Shown: piece by piece, positions 11,560 through 22,913 of the stretch
Layout of the letters: every line of letters begins with the position of its first letter
Numbering within the stretch: position 1 is the first letter of the stretch
From: Rheum nobile
Lineage: Eukaryota > Streptophyta > Magnoliopsida > Caryophyllales > Polygonaceae
NCBI GenBank assembly: GCA_027886185.1
Contig: WOAB01000093.1
Coordinates: forward strand, 2,170,001 to 2,234,000
Direction of reading: 5' to 3'
Length of the DNA: 64,000 nucleotides
The notes under the pieces: model-generated
The model's input: only the letters and a program-made list of their open reading frames with translations
Database searches by the model: none
Told to the model about the DNA's origin: nothing
Position numbers and translations under genes: made by a program

Positions 11560-11745
11560 TATCCATAAAATAAGTATACCAATTTCGAATCCCCTAGGTT
11601 ACCACCTAGAGGTAGTGACTTTTCCTTGACAACTAGTTTGTTGTCGAGTTTCCTCTCTAAGTAATATTGTTTGATATTGTGTTATTCGGCTTTGCAAGGA
11701 TATTGTCCCCACCAATGGAATTGTTCCTTACGTTATTACTAACAC
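11560..11745 (+). repeat. 3' end of a copia-like LTR, relic
   Basis: This segment resembles 52790-52970: both have taggttaccacctaga or ctaaccacctagaagtag, a ttgacaacta/ttgatcaactag block, the block gagtttcctctctaag or its variant, and a tattt/tattg(t/c) ending before a cccc-containing close. The two copies are diverged. The direct similarity suggests they are the same part of one LTR family. Upstream 10.7-11.56 kb is probably the rest of this LTR, without readable termini. Confidence 0.4.
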
Positions 11746-12838
11746 CCGATCGATCTAACAATAAATTATATGTATATCTAGGCAAAAAATATATAAAATT
11801 TCAATACATTTAGGCAAAATTTTATGCACATAAAAAAGTCACGCACAAGGTAAAATATATACATTTAGACAAACATATAAGCAATTTTTTTCAAATACAT
11901 GATTTTTTTCTTCTAAATATGCATCATCGAGTTTCTAAAGTACATAAATTGATACCAAAGTATGTATAAATTTTAAACAATATATACATCGTTCGCATTT
12001 CAAATAGAAGCTGTTGTTCTCACGAAATCTATACCCCTCTATATATTGAAAATGATGTAATATCAAATAAACTTTTTTTCTGGACCAGTGTTATTCAGAT
12101 CAACACTGATGAATATTATGATTTATGAAACTCAAATTCAATGAATAAGGAGGGAACATAATACAAATCTGGAAGGTACGTGCAGGGACATCTCATGAGT
12201 TGTAAATTTGTAATTATGGTATATATGTGTGAGATGAAGAGAATCATATAGATGAGTCATGGAGATATAATATATCAGACATAAGGATCTTGTATATGAT
12301 CATGATTCATGAGTAATAATTGGAAGTTTGAATTTGTATTATAAGCATATATATAAAACTGGATCGATCGACCCTTTCAAAAATTAATATTGTAATGTTT
12401 ATATATTAAACCATCTATCAGATTCTCCACACGGCTATCTAATTGATTCATATTATAAATAAGAAACGTGTATGTTAATGATGAACCCCCTAACCAGGTT
12501 AGATGTTATGTCTCACCTAAACCATGCTGTGAACATCAATTGCATTGATGATTAATGATAGGTTACAAACTTACAATTAACACAACTATACATTTGGACT
12601 CTTTTTTTATTAGTGTGACAAACATTATGATATAATTTCTATTCCAACTAAACTTTACTTGTTTTATATATATAGTCCATAAGGACTTCAAAAGTGATCT
12701 TTAACTATGTTAAATAGTAAAAATGGTTGCTAAAAAATAGCCAAAATGGTAAAATTGTAATTATATTTTGATATTTTACTTCAGGGCACTAGGTAGACTA
12801 ACTAGTCAAGGGATAAAAAAATATGTGTATTTTACTTT
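11746..12838. other. AT-rich intergenic sequence
   Basis: Very AT-rich, with no reading frame above background and no clear repeat structure. It ends at the left target duplication of the large MULE (12830-12838). Confidence 0.5.
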
Positions 12839-13287
12839 GGCGTATTAGCAAGAATACCAGATTTCCAATAACAACTTGCAAAAAATCCGTGTTTTAAAAA
12901 GTATTACAAAAGTACCAACTTTTTGTGGTATTTTTGCTATTGTTGAGGATTGAATTTAACTTTTCTTTTCAATGAAATATCCTTAAAAGTTGACTAATAT
13001 TTTCTCCAAAAAAGATAAAAGAAATCCTTAATCTTTCTCCCTCCCGATGGCAGTCTCATCCCATCAACCTCCTATGGCCTCCTAGAACTGTACCTTTATT
13101 AAAATTGGCGGGCAAGTTTCTCTCCAAAAGAAAATTAATCATCTCCTTCAACCCTTAATCCCTCCAGCGTAGCTCACTCTGCCTGACAACAATCCCTAAA
13201 TATTCCTGAAGAACTTCAAAGCAGCCTGACTCTAGCATTTACTCCACGTGAGATATTTCGCACCTGACGCCCTCCATTAAAGCTTGA

Positions 13288-14656
13288 ATGGGTAAGTAAA
13301 CTCTCCTGAAAAACATTCGATTTTTCCCCTCTGTATACGTGAAGTTCAAAAACCTTCTTTATTTGTAGGTACGAAAGTATTGTATGTGAAGTTCATCAGT
13401 GGTGGAGAATGGAAACAACAAGGGAAAAGGTGGTTTTATGAGGGTGATAGAACAGTGAAAGCCATGTTGTTTTCCCCTGACATGGACTTGGCTACACTGC
13501 TCAACAAATGGATTGAGAAGAATCCATTTGATGAAGAGAAGTTGTTTGTGCAATACGTTTATCAAAATAAACCAGAACTTCCACCGATCGTTATAAATGA
13601 TGACGACGATCTTGATGCGTTCAAGTTCTTGAACAACTGTGGAGAAAATGCATCAGAGTGGAATATTGAGCTGTACACCAACCTTTTAAAGAAGGAAGAG
13701 ATTCGAAGTGAAAGGGCTGAACATCGTACTCTTCCTTCTCCAACAGCTCCACCACCAACTCAGAGCCAAGACAATAAAGACTTTTTCATGTCATTTTTTC
13801 AAAAAGACAGAGCACCCGACACTGATGTCAGGTCAGTCGATGAAATTATTGAAGCTGACAACGAAGCAGAGTTAAGGAGATTAAAAAGGGAAGAAGTGAG
13901 GGGGAAAAACAAGAGAAAGTGTCCCATGATACTGGAAGACATTATATCATTGAGCAGCGATGATGAGGACATTGAAGCTGTTACATCAAGAAACAAAGAA
14001 AATGAGGAAATGACTGATTATGCCAATTATGGAGATTCTTTGGAGGATGAAATAGGAGATGGTTTTGATTACGGGGGCTATTATGAATCAGGTGATGATG
14101 ATCGTGTTGATGGTGGTGATGGTTTAGGGTATGCTTCAGGTGATGATGTAAATATTGTTGGTCTTGATGATGTGTGGGAGGAAATAAATGGAAATGAGGG
14201 AACACACAACGAGGAGCAAATAGAGGAGGACCAAGAAGAAGAGATTGATGTTGATGAAGACATGCTTAGAGAGATTGAAAAGAGGTACTATCCAGCGGAG
14301 AGGGACATGCAACGCAAGTTAGTTGAAGATGAGGAAACAAGTGAAAACAAGTCCTCATATCCAACAATGAAGGTTGGTCAGATCTTCAATTCTAAGGAAG
14401 AGTTCAAAGCTACACTCTTTTCCCTGGCAATGGAAAATTTCTATGAGATGCGTGTGAAGAGGTCCGACAAGTCCAATTATGATGTTGAGTGTGTTGACGA
14501 CAAATGCACCTTCGTTTGTCGTGGCTCATTGTATCAAAAAATGTCCTTGTTTAAGGTGCGATAATATGTGGCGGATCATACTTGTGGCATGAGAGTAAAC
14601 CACAATCATCACAAAGGAGCAACTTCTCGGCTGATTGTCGAGAAAGTACTTCACAA
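13288..14656 (+). pseudogene. MULE transposase (mudrA-type), N-terminal half
   Basis: A two-residue first exon (ATG G, 13288-13291), a 77-bp GT...AG intron and a long second exon give a good model; the spliced start is inference. Residues about 5-90 form a PB1-like domain common at the N-terminus of plant MULE proteins. A long Asp/Glu-rich linker follows. The MuDR DNA-binding region begins near FNSKEEFKATLFSLAMENF and includes CVDDKCTFVCRG. A TAA at 14562-14564 interrupts a frame that otherwise continues as YVADHTCGMRVNHNHHKG to a GTATGT donor at 14657. That stop makes it a pseudogene. The protein would bind the element's ends and catalyse transposition in the nucleus. Confidence 0.8.
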
Positions 14657-14726
14657 GTATGTTTTTCTTGCCTTTGAATAGTTTTTCTTATCGAAGGCCA
14701 ATATGAATGCATTTATAGATTCACTT

Positions 14727-16494
14727 TGTAACACCCCCAAATTTGACCCCATTTGAAAGCGTTACTGCCGATGACTCCGGACGTAAACCCCGAAGTCACC
14801 CCAGGCTTTTCCGACATCATAACTGACTTAAAACACAGTTACAATACTAAAATCATAACTTTTATTAAACCACATGGTCGCGGAATTACACGATTCCTAA
14901 AACGACCCAATTAATCAGAAATACAACAGCGAAATACTTTTAAACAAAACGACAAAATAGCACAGCGGAAATCTTTAAAATACAACGACAAAACAACTTG
15001 TCAAAACACCGTTCATCTTCATAGTCGCTCTAGCCTTCTCGGATCTGCATGTGCCGAAACGGACGGACGACACCCCCATGACGTTACAGAAATATAAAAT
15101 ACAAGAGTTAGTCTAATGAATAGACTAAGCAAGGGCTTCACCAATAATTCACACAAACACATCACAAGCAATTCCACATATCACAAATCACATCACAATC
15201 TCAAGTCACATGTTTACAGCATATCTCTTATATTAGCGTTGATTCTAGCAAAATATACAACCTAATATAATATCAGATTTTAATTAATTCAAATTAATTC
15301 ATAACCACTTGCCTGGAATAGACGAGCTCGAACAAAGCTTAAGAACGGGTCCCTGAGTCCAAAACGGGGACAGATCTGGAATAAAAATTCCTAGGAAATG
15401 ACCCATAACAAGATCCTAACTTAGATCAATTATCCTCATGAATGAATCTAAAAGAATAGGAAAGAAATCAAAGGGATCGAGCCAAGCCCAAAGCCAAACC
15501 ACAAGACACACAACTCGGACGCCCTCACCGCGATCGTGGCAAGTCGCGGCCAGTCGCGGTTCATCAACAGTGGCAAAGCTTCGACAGCTTCCATGGCGGG
15601 AAAGAATTATTACCCAATCGATTCAAGCTTCGTCTTGCATTCGAATTGATCACAAAGCACCTCTAAGGTTCACCTAACACCTTGGCAACCTTCTCCAACC
15701 CACGAAGCCTCTCGATTCAAGCCCAAAACCGAGCTCACAGCTCGTGCATCAATGGCGAAATAGGGGAAAACAGAGGAGAAAGAGAGAAGAAGAAGAGAGA
15801 AAGAAAGGGTTCGGTTTCACCCCTTTTATAACACAAATCCGAACCACCTCAGGGGGAACAAGCCGGGGACAAGGGCACAAAGGCGAAGGCCACTAGCGAG
15901 CCCACTTGGCCTGCCCAGAAAATCAGAGGAACAGAGCTACAGTAACCGCCTTCGAGGAAGACGACACTGCTCAGCAAAAGATGTTACCGCGAGCGCGGCC
16001 GGTCGCGGTCAATCGCGGTGAGTCGCGGTTTTAAGGCCGACCTCGTTAATTCTTATCCGAACTCAACTTGGGTTAATTTGCTTAATCTCGGGTTAAATAT
16101 ATTCGTGCCACCATCTAGCACAAACATCTCAAGCAATTACCTCGCACAATTACCGTGCACAAATATCTTATATAAATACCGTGCACAAATATCTTATATA
16201 AATATCTTGCACAAATACTTTACATAATTATCCTGCATATATCTGTGACACTCCAGGCCAAGCTAACACAGCTACCAAGCCACCCACCCATCTTACATGA
16301 TGCCGGTGCCGGTACTGGTGCCCGCCTGAGTCCACAATTATCCTACACGAATATCTTATATAAATATTTTACAACAATATCTTATATAATTATTTTGCAA
16401 CGATATCTCATACAATTATTTTGCAACAATAACTCATACGAGTAAAGCTCAAAAATACCAAAAATTTCCTTACCCAAAAATGAGGGGTGTTACA
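14727..16494 (-). mobile_element. Solo LTR of Tekay-like gypsy, inserted in transposase intron
   Basis: The segment starts TGTAACACCCCC and ends GGGTGTTACA, and is flanked by a perfect 5-bp duplication CACTT (14722-14726 and 16495-16499). The start and parts of the interior match the LTR at 4063-6671, so it is the same family and orientation but diverged and shorter (1768 bp). No internal region remains, which indicates LTR-LTR recombination. It contains cgcggtcg-type GC blocks (15530-15590, 15980-16030). It lies between a GTATGT donor (14657) and a CAG acceptor (about 16512), i.e. within an intron. Confidence 0.9.
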
Positions 16495-16512
16495 CACTTC
16501 GTGACATCTCAG

Positions 16513-18150
16513 GTTTTTAAACGGCCGTAAAGGCCTCCGTGCTTTAGAAATTCAGGATTTCATGTTAGAGCATGGGATAAGGACAAGCTACTACAAAGCC
16601 AATCGGTGCAGCTCTTCGCCCAGGATATGGCACATGGTAAGATGAGGATAGCTACACGACAATGTACTCTTACATGCACATGTTAGAGAAATCTAATCCG
16701 AGAACATACATGAGAATAGTCAGAGATGTTGACCAACGCTTCAAGTATGTCTTCTGGACTTTAGGTCCATGGATAAGGGCAGCGCCACATCTGAAAAAGG
16801 TTAGTACAACGGCTTCTAATTCAGTCCCATTGTTGTCACTGTCAGGACAAATAGTTTCACTGTCAGGTCAAAAGCCTATAGGACTGCATGTGTGACAAAC
16901 AGAACAAGTATCATAAGTCAGGCCATATATGGCTATTTTCAAAGCATATCATTACATTGTCAGTGCATCTATTGACAACATAGTTTTGCGTATGTAAGTA
17001 ATATCAGTTGACGGCACTCACCTGACAACCATGTTCAAGGGGATACTTCTCCTGGCTACGGCACAAGATGGAAACGGCCAAATATATCCACTTATTGTTG
17101 CCATTGTTAACAGTGAGAACGATGATGCATGGTCATTTTTCTTCAGTGAATTGAGGGTTGTTGTTCCTGATCATCCCGAGTTGTATTTCGTGTCTGACCG
17201 TCATGTTAGCATTGGGAAGGCTCTGAGAAATAGCTATCGTTTCGCCAAGCATGGATATTGCATATATCACATATACCAAAATTTCAAGAGGAACTTTGGC
17301 AGGCAAGACCTCTTCGGCATATTCAAAAAAGTTGCTCGGGCTTACACAGTAGTTGAGTTCAATCATCAGTTTGCTCAAATAACAGCTGTATCTCCAAAGA
17401 TTGGTCAATATCTAAAAGAAGCTGGAGTTATAAACTGGGCGAGGGCGCATTTTCATGGGAACAGGTTTAACATCATGACAAGCAACAACGCTGAGTGTCT
17501 TAATGGCCTGTGAAAAACACATCGTCAGTTGCCTATTCTTGCTCTGTTTGATGCGATTCTTGAGACCATTTCTAAATGGTTTTGTAAAAGAAGGGAAACG
17601 GCTTCAAAATGGGACCAATATTTGTCACCCTCTGTGTACACGCTGGTAGAAGTGAACTACAGAAGGTCAGCTAAGATGAGTGTTCGAAGACTTAGTTAGT
17701 TTGAAGCAGAGGTTATGCAAGGAACTATCAGATACTATGTGAACCTTAATGCTCGTACATGTGATTGTAACATGTTCCAGATTGATAAAGTTCCATGTGC
17801 TCATGCCATAGCAGTTGCAAGTGATAGAGGAGTGCGACTCACTGATCTCGTCCATCCCATGTTCAAGAACGATTGCGTGAGAGAAGTGTACAAGGAAACT
17901 GTGCATCTTGTTCCTCCCACAAACCGATGGTCAGTTCCTGAAGCCGTGTCATCCATCAGATGCTATGCACCAAAGGTAAAACATCCTCCTAGAAGGCCAC
18001 GTATTAACCGATACAGGGCGACGTGAGAGACGAACTATTCTAGGAAGAGGCGGTGTTCTTATTGCGGCAACCTATGACACAACAAGCAGTACTGTAGGAG
18101 GAGAAGGACTGACCAAGGATTATAGGAAGAGAATGGGTTAGTTTTGGAGT
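16513..18150 (+). pseudogene. MULE transposase, catalytic and C-terminal half
   Basis: After an acceptor the frame resumes with SYYKANR (frameshifted) and YSYMHMLEKSNPRTY. An intron-like gap (about 16796-17007) follows. The DDE core starts at VDGTHLTTMFKG with the first catalytic Asp, then FVSDRHVSIGKAL with the second, and NNAECLNGL with the Glu. Then come a SWIM zinc finger (CDCNMFQIDKVPCAHAI) and a CCHC knuckle relic (CSYCG...QYC). Stops occur after NAECLNGL (17511-17513), at about 17696, and at 18028. Domain order matches MULE transposases exactly. Multiple stops and at least one frameshift mean it cannot be made as one protein. Confidence 0.85.
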
Positions 18151-19343
18151 TCAGAACTGTCACCATGTTGGTGTTTTTTGGGCGTTTATGCTGGTAAACG
18201 TCGTCGCGTAAATATTGAGTTTGTTGTTGTTGGGTGCTTGAAAAGATGTATGGTTTAAGTCTCTATAGTCTTAAAGCATACCTCTTTTTGTGGGGGTTCC
18301 CCTTTTGGATGGGATATAAACTTGATAAATTCAATCTTTGCTTAAGAGTTGCTCGTATTACTTTTTATTTTTGTAAAACTCACAAGAACAAACTGTAAAA
18401 CTCTAGGACACCCTGTAAAACTATGTATATGTCCTGACATGATCATTTGCGTGACGAAAAAATCACTGTAAAAGTAAAACACGACCTATAAACCTTCAAT
18501 ACGTCCTGACAACCTACATCTATAAACTTAATACATAAACACAATCATATGCTCTACCATTTGAGTTAATAGGATTTGAACCTTAGTCTATAAACTTAAT
18601 ACATAAACACAATCATCTGATCTACCATTTGAGCTAATAGGATTGGAACCTTAGTCTATAAACTTAATACATAAACACAATCATCTTCGTAGTCTATTAT
18701 TCTTCATATGAACCCTAGAATGTTTTGAATCATGTTTTTAAAACCAATTGACAATAGTATGAGTCTCTATTTTTGTAAAACTCACACGAGCTGTAACTGT
18801 AAAACTCTAGGACGCCCTGTAAAACTACGTATATGTCCTGACATGATCAACTGCGTGAAGAACAAATCACTTTAAAAGTAAAACACGACCTGTAAACCTT
18901 CAATACATCCTGACAACCTACGTCTATAAACTTAATACATAAACACAATCATCTGCTCTACCATTTGAGCTATTAGGATTTGAACCTTAGTCTATAAACT
19001 TAATACATAAACACAATCATCTACGTAGTCTATTATGCTTCATATGAACCCTAGAATGTTTTGAATCATGTTTTTAAAACACAATCATCTACGGTTTGTC
19101 CTGACATCGTGGTCATGTTCTCTGAAAACGTTATAGTTGTCCTGAAAACGCATGCATATGGTCAAAAATCATAAACGCATCCCCACACATACTAAGAGAT
19201 TACATTGTTATGAAAACATTATCCAGAGATTACATTGTTCATTGTCAAAAAAACGTGCCCTTGGCAAGGCATCCCCACACATACCAAAAATAACTAGCAT
19301 CGCAAAGTTCTTACAAAAGGAGGGAAGATTAAAAGCGCACCCA
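18151..19343. repeat. Left-arm repeats of the MULE with tRNA-like words
   Basis: Two copies of about 320-360 bp (from about 18364 and from about 18770) share gtaaaactcaca, ctaggac(a/g)ccctgtaaaact, tgtcctgacatgatca and cttaatacataaacacaatcat. The first copy has an extra internal 68-bp tandem repeat (about 18530-18665). On the minus strand this unit contains tagctcaaatggtagagc, like a tRNA D-arm/box A, and ggttcaaatcc, like a T-arm/box B. The sequence cctgaca recurs throughout. No protein gene is visible. Confidence 0.65.
18530..18665 (-). repeat. 68-bp tandem unit with tRNA box A and box B words
   Basis: On the minus strand each unit carries a D-arm-like gctcaaatggtagagc (with one or two changes) and a T-arm-like ggttcaaatcc about 35 nt further on, close to normal spacing. 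I could not pair an anticodon or acceptor stem, so this is not a working tRNA. The related copy at about 18925-18990 has the same words. It may be a tRNA-derived (SINE-like) remnant. Confidence 0.4.
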
Positions 19344-19866
19344 TCAAGCTAGATAACGCGCCATCAGATCTCCCCTCAAGAACTTAGCATGCTCCAACGC
19401 CCTTTTTATGTTGATGTCATTGAAGACGGTGTCCCATTCAATTTGCCAAAAAAACAAAGCATCTTAGGCACGTCACTTGCACATAGGAAGAAAATATATA
19501 AGAAAACCCTTACCAGTCTAAACCTGAGCTTTATCCAGCTTAGTTCTTCTTGGGTCTGAGCACCTGCCGCATTTAGCGCAGCAAGCTCCCGCCTCAGCCA
19601 GACCAAATCCTTAACCAAGGCATCCAACTCCAAATCTCTCGAGACAACGTCGCTCAAGTAGCTCTGAAAGACGGCCTCGCTCATTTTCCTCCCTGCAACA
19701 ACAACAAAGTACGTCAAACACAATACAAAAAAGGCTGCGGGATAACTCGATACCGACCACAAACCAATGACCCACCTCCAAGAGGATCCACAACATCCCT
19801 TGCAGCTTGCAGAAGGTCATACACCTCTGCGTACACGGCAGTGACAAATTGATTCTTTGCGGCCAT
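19344..19866 (-). CDS. Unidentified spliced ORF (MAAKNQF gene), copy 1
   Basis: ATG at 19864-19866 opens an exon to 19776 (protein starts MAAKNQFVTAVYAEVYDLL). A GT...TTGCAG intron follows, then an exon 19692-19514 continuing in frame as GGRKMSEAVFQSYLSDVV and on to QEELSWIKLRFRL, then GTAAGG. The junction keeps the frame (g|gg), which supports the model. The predicted protein is helical, Leu/Glu/Ala-rich, coiled-coil-like. A further coding stretch (EWDTVFNDINIKRALEHAKF to MARYLA, stop at 19344) may be its last exon, but I could not find a frame-keeping splice. I do not recognise the family. It lies between the transposase and the Ulp1 gene in the MULE and is duplicated at 21173-21525. Confidence 0.5.
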
Positions 19867-20864
19867 GGCTTCAGAATATTGAGTCTGTAGAGAAGATTTG
19901 GGAACGTGGGAGTATTTGAAGAACCTTGGTAGAGAGCCTGGGAGTATTTCAAGAACCTTGGTAGAGAGCGTAGGAGTATTTGAAGCCTTGGTAGAGAACC
20001 TTGGTAGAGAGCCTGGGAGTATTTGAAGAACCTTGGTAGAGAAGATTTGGGAAAGTAAGGGTCTTTCAGTGAAAATTAAGAGGGGTCAAATCGGATATGC
20101 ATTGGAAAGGAACTGACTTAATTCAATATGGCCTGACAAACTTGAATACTTATTGTAAGACTTAAATATGGCCTGAGAAACTTGAATAAGGAAAAAACTA
20201 TATATGTTGTTATTGCTCTGACTTCAATTAACAGGGCGCGTGGGAGACAAACTATAAGCCCTGAAAAACTATATATCTTAGAACTTGCCTCCCTAAAAGA
20301 AGAAAACATGGTATGAAATTTTTTAATGTGCATTTTTGGGTGAGATCATCTAAGGAAAAAAGTTATGTTATCATGGTGGTTGAGAGGATTTAAGTGTATG
20401 AAGTAATAAGTATTTACAAATTCGATTTTGTTATGTTAGGGTGGTTTGTTCTGCATATATTTTGTTATTGCTCTGATATATAACAGCGTTTGTCCTAAAA
20501 ACGTTACATTTGTCCTTAAAAAGCATGTTGACATATTCGATGTTGTTATTGCTCTGAAATATAACAGTGTTTGCCCTGAAAATCAGTTCATGCATTATGA
20601 AAATGTTACATTTGTCCTGAACACGCATGAATATAGTCAAAACTCGTAAACGCATGAATAAGGACAAAGGATCATACTTTTTATCATTCCAAAACAACAC
20701 ATAACCTTACAAACTTCCCTTTCCATGACAAAGTTTCTATGGAAATTAATAAGTAGACACCCAAACACAAAAGAAACAACATTAAAACTACTAAGGAACA
20801 CCACTAAAACTACAATAAAACAATCCTCTCCACGCCCACGCAAATCACGGCATCCCGACGGGCA

Positions 20865-21107
20865 TCACTGGGGCAGCACGACATCGCTTTCATCACGAAC
20901 CACATAGACTTTGACTTCGGCTACCTTCTCGTCGAGGCGGACGAGATCTGCAACGTCGTCGTATGTCGGCAGTGGTTGAAGGTATCGCTGCCCAGAGTCT
21001 GGGACCTGTTAAAAAAAATTGACTTACTGCCTGCATACCTGGACATGTTGCTGATCATCCCATGTAAGGACCAAATCTTCATCTTGTTTTTGGGCACCTT
21101 GATGAGT
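20865..21107 (-). CDS. 3' exons of an unidentified spliced ORF, copy 1 (partial)
   Basis: One exon (about 21107-21039) reads GAQKQDEDLVLTWDDQQHVQ and ends at a CAG|GTATGC donor. After a short intron ending ACAG, the next exon (21005-20865) reads VPDSGQRYLQPLPTYDDVA then LVRLDEKVAEVKVYVV and ends VLPQ-stop. The splice keeps the frame, and composition is protein-like and acidic. In this copy the 5' exons are missing because the duplication junction cuts the gene at the poly-C run. I do not recognise the protein. Confidence 0.5.
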
Positions 21108-21172
21108 CTAGTGCTCCCCCCCCCCCCCCCCCCCCTTGCACATAGGAAGAAAATATATAAGAAAACCCTTAC

Positions 21173-21525
21173 CAGTCTAAACCTGAGCTTTATCCAGCTT
21201 AGTTCTTCTTGGGTCTGAGCACCTGCCGCATTTAGCGCAGCAAGCTCCTGCCTCAGCCAGACCAAATCCTTAACCAAGGCATCCAACTCCAAATCTCTCG
21301 AGACAACGTCGCTCAAGTAGCTCTGAAAGACGGCCTCGCTCATTTTCCTCCCTGCAACAACAACAAAGTACGTCAAACACAATACAAAAAAGGTTGCGGG
21401 ATAACTCGATACCGACCACAAACCAATGACCCACCTCCAAGAGGATCCACAACATCCCTTGCAGCTTGCAGAAGGTCATACACCTCTGCGTACACGGCAG
21501 TGACAAATTGATTCTTTGCGGCCAT
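21173..21525 (-). CDS. Unidentified spliced ORF (MAAKNQF gene), copy 2
   Basis: This is the second copy of the exon pair described at 19514-19866, shifted by 1659 bp. One coding change is visible (Arg to Gln in the WLRRELAALN stretch). Downstream it runs into the 20-C tract rather than the last-exon candidate at 19344-19462, so this copy is 3'-truncated. Confidence 0.45.
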
Positions 21526-22523
21526 GGCTTCAGAATATTGAGTCTGTAGAGAAGATTTGGGAACGTGGGAGTATTTGAAGAACCTTGGTAGAGAGCCTGG
21601 GAGTATTTCAAGAACCTTGGTAGAGAGCGTAGGAGTATTTGAAGCCTTGGTAGAGAACCTTGGTAGAGAGCCTGGGAGTATTTGAAGAACCTTGGTAGAG
21701 AAGATTTGGGAAAGTAAGGGTCTTTCAGTGAAAATTAAGAGGGGTCAAATCGGATATGCATTGGAAAGGAACTGACTTAATTCAATATGGCCTGACAAAC
21801 TTGAATACTTATTGTAAGACTTAAATATGGCCTGAGAAACTTGAATAAGGAAAAAACTATATATGTTGTTATTGCTCTGACTTCAATTAACAGGGCGCGT
21901 GGGAGACAAACTATAAGCCCTGAAAAACTATATATCTTAGAACTTGCCTCCCTAAAAGAAGAAAACATGGTATGAAATTTTTTAATGTGCATTTTTGGGT
22001 GAGATCATCTAAGGAAAAAAGTTATGTTATCATGGTGGTTGAGAGGATTTAAGTGTATGAAGTAATAAGTATTTACAAATTCGATTTTGTTATGTTAGGG
22101 TGGTTTGTTCTGCATATATTTTGTTATTGCTCTGATATATAACAGCGTTTGTCCTAAAAACGTTACATTTGTCCTTAAAAAGCATGTTGACATATTCGAT
22201 GTTGTTATTGCTCTGAAATATAACAGTGTTTGCCCTGAAAATCAGTTCATGCATTATGAAAATGTTACATTTGTCCTGAACACGCATGAATATAGTCAAA
22301 ACTCGTAAACGCATGAATAAGGACAAAGGATCATACTTTTTATCATTCCAAAACAACACATAACCTTACAAACTTCCCTTTCCATGACAAAGTTTCTATG
22401 GAAATTAATAAGTAGACACCCAAACACAAAAGAAACAACATTAAAACTACTAAGGAACACCACTAAAACTACAATAAAACAATCCTCTCCACGCCCACGC
22501 AAATCACGGCATCCCGACGGGCA

Positions 22524-22773
22524 TCACTGGGGCAGCACGACATCGCTTTCATCACGAACCACATAGACTTTGACTTCGGCTACCTTCTCGTCGAGGCGGA
22601 CGAGATCTGCAACGTCGTCGTATGTCGGCAGTGGTTGAAGGTATCGCTGCCCAGAGTCTGGGACCTGTTAAAAAAAATTGACTTACTGCCTGCATACCTG
22701 GACATGTTGCTGATCATCCCATGTAAGGACCAAATCTTCATCTTGTTTTTGGGCACCTTGATGAGTCTAGTGC

Positions 22774-22806
<33 letters not shown>

Positions 22807-22913
22807 TGTAGACATGGGTCATTAACAAGGCCATATCGCCGGCGGTGAGGGATAAATCCCCATCCCAGTATACCTGTAGCCTGTAGGTAGACCTTAATGA
22901 ATGAGTCCGACAT
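22524..22913 (-). CDS. Unidentified spliced ORF with 5' end, copy 2
   Basis: An ATG at 22911-22913 starts MSDSFIK. After a possible 19-bp gap bounded by GT and AG, a frame reads VYWDGDLSLTAGDMALLM then THVYT and runs into the 31-C tract, read as poly-Gly on this strand. The two exons described at 20865-21107 follow at 22766-22698 and 22664-22524. This copy is the one with both ends. The opening (KVYWDGDL) loosely recalls N-termini of MULE-associated proteins; that is inference. Whether the G-tract is coding or intronic is unresolved, and its length decides the frame. Confidence 0.4.

Larger units (their letters stand above)
19476..22793. repeat. 1659-bp tandem duplication
   Basis: 19476-21134 and 21135-22793 are near-identical; I noticed only two substitutions plus the length of the poly-C run. 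The junction is a 20-C run (21116-21135), and the second copy ends in a 31-C run (22775-22805). The breakpoint is therefore at or in the homopolymer. Near-identity means a very recent event, or an assembly duplication caused by the C tract. Both copies carry the same minus-strand exons. Confidence 0.9.

Noticed and set aside
13981..14263. His- and Ser-rich minus-strand frames
   Set aside because: They are shadows of the acidic linker of the MULE transposase on the other strand.
18530..18990. Functional tRNA genes
   Set aside because: Only D-arm and T-arm words are present; I could not pair acceptor or anticodon stems.
20921..21421. 166-codon minus frame with a poly-Gly run
   Set aside because: It reads through an intron and the poly-C tract; the frame-keeping splice model fits better.
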